Shown piece by piece: positions 59,979 to 64,000 of a stretch of 64,000 bases of DNA (its first letter is position 1; each line of letters begins with the position of its first letter). The notes beneath the pieces were generated by a model. It was not told where the DNA came from. It made no database searches and saw only the letters and a program-made list of their open reading frames with translations. The position numbers were made by a program, and so were the translations under genes. This DNA comes from Hysterangium stoloniferum (lineage: Eukaryota; Basidiomycota; Agaricomycetes; Hysterangiales; Hysterangiaceae). The DNA lies in assembly GCA_015178975.1 (NCBI GenBank), contig WHVD01000038.1, positions 434,001 to 498,000 on the forward strand. Direction: 5' to 3'.

Positions 59979-60527
59979 GTAGGTTAGTGTAAATAAAGCA
60001 TATATTAGCCAAATAGTGTTTTATTCTATATCTAATCTTTTGACCTGTTTATTAATATTTTTACTGTTTAATGAATAGTATAAAATATATATAAACTAGC
60101 TAGCATTGAAGTTAAATCTAGCTTCGGAATCAGTAAATTGTTATTCTTGTTTTAGTAGTTGTTATCACAGAAAAAGAACAAGCTTGCACAAGCAGCTCTC
60201 AAAACCTTCTTTGCGAAGTAGGGTGCATATATTCAAGTAAACTCTTGACTTCAGGGGTTCTAAGTCTATTTAGGCTGCCACTGATTAATATCAAATACTT
60301 AAATTATTTTACCTTGTAGTGAATTGAGTATTTGCACACTTTGATAGAGCATTGGACTCCTTTTTCCAGAAAATAATATTAAAATAAGGCTAATACATCA
60401 CAGCTATTCGAGAATCCTCGGGAACTAGACCATAACGACAAGGAGTACAAAGTAGAAGCTATAGTAGGACACAAAAAGCATCGAAATCAACTCCTTTTCC
60501 AAGTTCGATGGAAAGGATATGGACTGG

Positions 60528-62503
60528 TGTCATGTATTTCTAAGGTTTTTTCAATTTTTCACAATTTCCCCAAAACAAAATTCTTAACAAAGGCTCTTAA
60601 AATGTACTTATATTGCTATGGTAAAATTGTACAGTATTCCTTTGATTTATCTCGAAATTATGCAAATTATTTTGTATTTTTATCTAAAAATCTGAGTAGA
60701 CTACAAAATTTCTACTTTTATTCTTTTTTAACTATATACATGTATCTTCAAACCGGCCACCTGGCACTTATTACACAATGCGCAGGAATATTTATCACAA
60801 CAAGTGACAGTCATCACAATGAGTGACAATCGTCACAAAAGCGTGTGATAGTCACAAGGTGCAACGGGTGTCATATGCGCACTAGCACGGGAATATTATG
60901 TCATATTATGTCATCATATATATGCTACAATAGAGAATGGCGGAAATGTCTAAAACATTCCAAGTAAAATAGCTAAAATAGGATAGAAATAAAATTCAAT
61001 ATGTCTCTAAATGTCTCAGAGTGTATATAAGGAGCTCTGCTCCAGCCATGAAATATAACCAATTTTATCAATCCATTTATCAACACATCAGTGTATCACT
61101 GCAGCTAGCAGTTTATTGCCACCTCTTGTTGAGCTTCTGGTACCAATCAGGATTCTCTGTCACCTCTTGTTGAGTAATTTGAGAATAATCCTACCAATCA
61201 GGATTCCCAGTTACCTCTTGTCAAGTAATTTGACTATAATCCTACAATCAGGATTCCCTGCCACCTCTTGTTGAGCTTCTGGTATTAATCCTATACTACA
61301 GTCACCTCTTAATTGAGTACTGATTATTAATTTTCTTTACATTGTTATTTATAGTCTAAGACTTCAGTCACCTCTAGTTGAGTAATTTGACTGTTTATTA
61401 CATTACAAATAATCCCTCTACATTGTTATTTGTAGTTAAAGACTTCAGTCACCTCTAGTTAAGTAATTTGACTGTTTATTACATTGCAAATAATCTCTGT
61501 TCCATTGTTCATCCATTGTGAATCAGTAAAGCATATTCACATAAATAAATACTGAGAATATCCTTGCAAGATCCTAAGACTACATTAAGATCCTGATAAG
61601 TTAGTATCACAGTAGACTGTCACAAACGTACAAACTCAATTTTCGATAATATTCAATTTAATATTTCTTCGACATTCCTTCGACTTTCTGACTCAATTTC
61701 TGACTTGACTTCCGACTTGACTATTCTTCGACAATATCTTTGACTTGTCTCAGGTTGATGTCATTGATGATTTCACTTTGATATTATATTATCATCATAG
61801 GTAAATGATATATAGTATATAAGGGCAATGATAGGAATGAAGGAAGTCAGTCAGAAAATCTGTACTATATTATATTATTTACTGTATTATATAATCGTTA
61901 AACTTTTTCTGAGCCTTTCTTCGACTTATTTATTCATGAGCCTCTGTGTCCTATCTTTGCCTCACACTTTATCAACAGGACGAATTAATACTTCATCGAA
62001 TGAGGCATCTTTACTCGATATTGTTGAATATTCTTCAATTGTTTATTTGACTTTATTGAGTAAAATTCGATTCATGACATAGACCCTGTAGGTTAGTGTA
62101 AATAAAGCATATATTAACCAAATAGTGTTTTATTCTATATCTAATCTTTTGACCTGTTTATAAATATTTTTACTGTTTGATAAATAGTATAAAATAAACT
62201 AACTAGAATTGAAGTTAAATCTAGCTTTGGAATCAGTAAATTCTTATTCTTATTTTAATAGTTGTTGTCACAGAAAAAGAACAAGCTTGCACAAGCAGCT
62301 CTCAAAACCTTCTTTGCGAAGTAGGGTGCATATATTCAAGTAAACTCTTGACCTCAGTGGTTCTAAGTCTACCAAGGCTGCCACTGATTAATATCAAATA
62401 CTTAAATTATTTTACCTTGCAGTGAATTGAGTATTTGCACATTTTGATAGAGCATTGGACTCCTTTTTCAGAAAATAGTATTAAAATAAGCTAATACATT
62501 ACA
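60528..62503 (+). mobile_element. Solo LTR, family X, TSD ACTGG
   Basis: TGTCATGTATTTC to AATACATTACA with a perfect TSD, actgg (60523-60527, 62504-62508). It proves that X is an LTR with 5-bp target duplications. It has the TATA box (about 61023) and repeated CACCTCTTGTTGAG motifs. A Z solo LTR is inserted at 61618. Confidence 0.92.
61618..62079 (-). mobile_element. Solo LTR, family Z variant, TSD TAGAC
   Basis: 462 bp, TGTCACAAACG to ATTCATGACA, with a perfect TSD, tagac (61613-61617, 62080-62084). It is clearly diverged from the Z copies at 33-38 kb. Confidence 0.9.
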
Positions 62504-62595
62504 ACTGGAAGAGGAAACCTGGTTAAATGGCAATGACCTTCGTAATGCCCCCACTCTTCTCAGAGCTTACAAAACTATTTATCAAATCTAATGAT

Positions 62596-63893
62596 CATTT
62601 TACCTTCTCACGATGACAACACTGTTTATTTACTTTTAACTCTACTCTTCACTATTCATCCCCCTTAGCCTTTCACCTCAATAACCAAGTGGAGCTTAAA
62701 ATTAATATAAAATACATAAATTCGCTAAAGAGAATTTTATCCCCCTGTCTCTTCCCTCCATGTCAACCTCACAAATCAGTACACTATGTCGCAGGAACAA
62801 CAACCCAAACCCAAGTTCCCCAACTTCAAAAGAATACTGTGACCCCAACCTATCAATACTTCCACCACGTCATCTTGTACTGAAAACATCAAGCACTGTA
62901 TGGGTAATTCTGGGATGCCATCGTTGATGCACCCCACTGCACAGGATAACACAGCAGGAACCTCCACCAACTCAAGGAGTGGAACCGCTTTCACTCCATA
63001 TACTCCTCCTCCCAGACCCCAACTTCCCAACTTTAAAAGGATACCTTGACCCCAAACAACGGTTCCTCCTTCCCCACCACCTTGAACAGAGATTGTCGAG
63101 TGCTTGGGGGAGGCCTCTTCATCCACATACCCTACACGGACGGACCCCGTTCCAAAAGCTGCACCCCTGTCCTCTGGTACTTGGGGGGCCCCCTCAGGAA
63201 CATGGAGCAAAACCCCCCCACCCCCTCATAGTATCTTCCTTTCCACTGAGGAGGAGATCAGGAAAAAACAGCAGTCTGAGGCTTTCTCCATGCAGATTCA
63301 GGAGGAATTAAAAACGCTTAAGAGGAAGAGGAGGGAGGAGTACTTAGAAGGACAGTGAAAGAGGGGTGCTAGGGATAATGTCCCCTCAAAGTGGACATGG
63401 CAGGAATGGAGGAGAATGGAAGGAAACAACAACCCATCAACCATCGCTCCCCCCCCCAGGCCATAAATGGATGGATTTCACTGAGATGGATTGCAGTAAT
63501 GGGGGCATGCCATGTGTTCAGAGTGTAGGACAGAAAAGCAGGAAAGGAAAAGACAGGGTCACCTTCTATGATTGGGACAGAGTACGGAGGATCAAACTAC
63601 AAAGCATTGCATTGCAACGCGGGGACGGAGTTGCACTACCTCCCAGACCTCCTTCCCAATGTGGGCCCCAGGAACAAACCTACTGGATGGGGGCCCATCG
63701 ATTTCTCATCTGATTCGGAGGATGACCGATCGCGCTACCCTGCCTACGACGACAAGTACCTTGGCACTGATTGCCATGAAGGTTTTTTACTTCCTGACAA
63801 CATTCACTTCTTCACAAGTGACCCTAACCAATGATGAAAACTGCCAACTTCCGTCAGAGTTTGGAGGGGGTATCGTCCAGCCGACCCTGTGAT
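62596..63893 (+). mobile_element. Unassigned coding-like remnant after chromodomain pol
   Basis: Coding-like pieces follow the pol tail: a proline-rich part with PNFKRI repeated (near 62815 and 63025), a charged helical part (EEEIRKKQQSEAF, KTLKRKRREEYLE near 63245-63355), and WAHKF-like C-terminal pieces (PTGWGPIDFSSDSEDD near 63680). It may be an extra 3' gene of the old element. No domain recognised; broken. Confidence 0.4.
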
Positions 63894-63894
63894 G

Positions 63895-64000
63895 CTGTCC
63901 AGCTCCACTCACCTCTCTCCAGCTCCACTCACCTCTCTCCACCCCACTCACCTCTCTCCAGCTCCACTCACCTCTCTCCACCTCCACTCACCTCTCTCCA
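63895..64000. repeat. 20-bp tandem repeat at the window edge
   Basis: The unit agctccactcacctctctcc occurs about five times with one 19-bp variant, and continues to the end of the window, so its true length is unknown. Confidence 0.9.

Larger units (their letters stand above)
50471..60402 (+). mobile_element. LTR, family X, interrupted by chromovirus CV1
   Basis: Parts 50471-51924 and 59979-60402 together make a full X LTR: TGTTATGTATTTC start, tatataagg TATA box at about 51379, CACCTCT-GTTGAG motifs and AATACATCACA end. Flanks gtaag and gctat differ, so there is no TSD. It may be half of a recombined element rather than a simple solo LTR. Confidence 0.85.
60403..62595 (+). mobile_element. 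Old chromodomain pol tail split by an X solo LTR
   Basis: The chromodomain-like pieces YKVEAIVGHKKHRNQLL and VRWKGYG (60403-60527) and EETWLNGNDLRNAP with LLRAYKTIYQ (62504-62590) flank the X solo LTR. It is an older Gypsy chromovirus, different from CV1; the rest of its pol is absent. Broken. Confidence 0.85.

Noticed and set aside
50471-60402. A simple X solo LTR with TSD around CV1
   Set aside because: The outer flanks (gtaag, gctat) do not match, so a solo-LTR origin with intact TSD cannot be claimed.
63895-64000. Telomeric or subtelomeric repeat
   Set aside because: The 20-bp unit does not resemble TTAGGG, and it simply meets the window edge.

Overview
The window looks like nuclear DNA of a filamentous basidiomycete. 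I favour an Agaricomycete, perhaps near Rhizoctonia/Ceratobasidium, but that is a guess from memory. Genes are split by many introns of about 45-60 nt. Elongation factor 3, which is characteristic of fungi, is present, as are a serine-rich GPI-type cupredoxin and a chromodomain LTR retrotransposon. I saw no tRNA, rRNA or CRISPR array.

Left part (1-29 kb): an ordinary, tightly packed gene region. In order it holds translation elongation factor 3 (-), the ESCRT-I subunit Vps23/TSG101 (+), an inner nuclear membrane protein of the Src1/Man1 family (-), sulfide:quinone oxidoreductase (-), a possible Mso1-like protein (+), a secreted cupredoxin (+), a class I O-methyltransferase (-), a NEPRO-like nucleolar protein (-), AP-1 beta-adaptin (+), an OTUD6-type deubiquitinase (-), an AKR7-type aldo-keto reductase (+) and a SmgGDS-like ARM-repeat protein (+). 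These are housekeeping genes for translation, endosome and Golgi traffic and organelle upkeep, and they do not form a cluster. NEPRO/AP-1 and OTUD6/AKR are divergent pairs with promoters of 59 and 128 bp. Three exons are easy to miss: a 24-nt first exon in the reductase, a 30-nt last exon in the deubiquitinase, and an AP-1 junction that needs a GC-AG intron.

Right part (29-64 kb): a repeat and transposon graveyard with a sharp left edge. I sorted its LTRs into families by their ends and target-site duplications (TSDs). Family Z is about 430-510 bp (TGTCAC...GTGACA). X is about 1.5 kb (TGTTATGTATT...AATACATCACA). Y is about 0.3 kb. W is about 0.58 kb and belongs to an old Ty3/Gypsy copy whose gag and protease remnants spread over 36.3-46.5 kb. 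CV1 is a nearly whole chromovirus at 51,925-59,978. Insertions are nested up to four deep: W-type gag is interrupted by an X composite (TSD GTCGG), which carries a solo Y LTR (TSD AGGCA), which carries a Tc1-like DNA transposon (TSD TA). CV1 sits inside an X LTR (TSD GTAGG). Another X solo LTR, carrying a Z solo LTR, sits inside an old chromodomain reading frame (TSDs ACTGG and TAGAC). The region also has three large inverted repeats, three minisatellites in or next to reading frames, and a spliced-looking membrane-protein gene.

Most interesting: CV1 carries an antisense gene between pol and its 3' LTR. It has its own TATA-like box, two intron-like spacers, a coiled-coil region and a six-cysteine cluster with exact Zn2Cys6 spacing. 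The same element is dotted with CGG-N3-CCG sites, the class of site that Zn2Cys6 proteins commonly bind, including sites inside the LTRs. A self-encoded regulator of the element is a testable inference.
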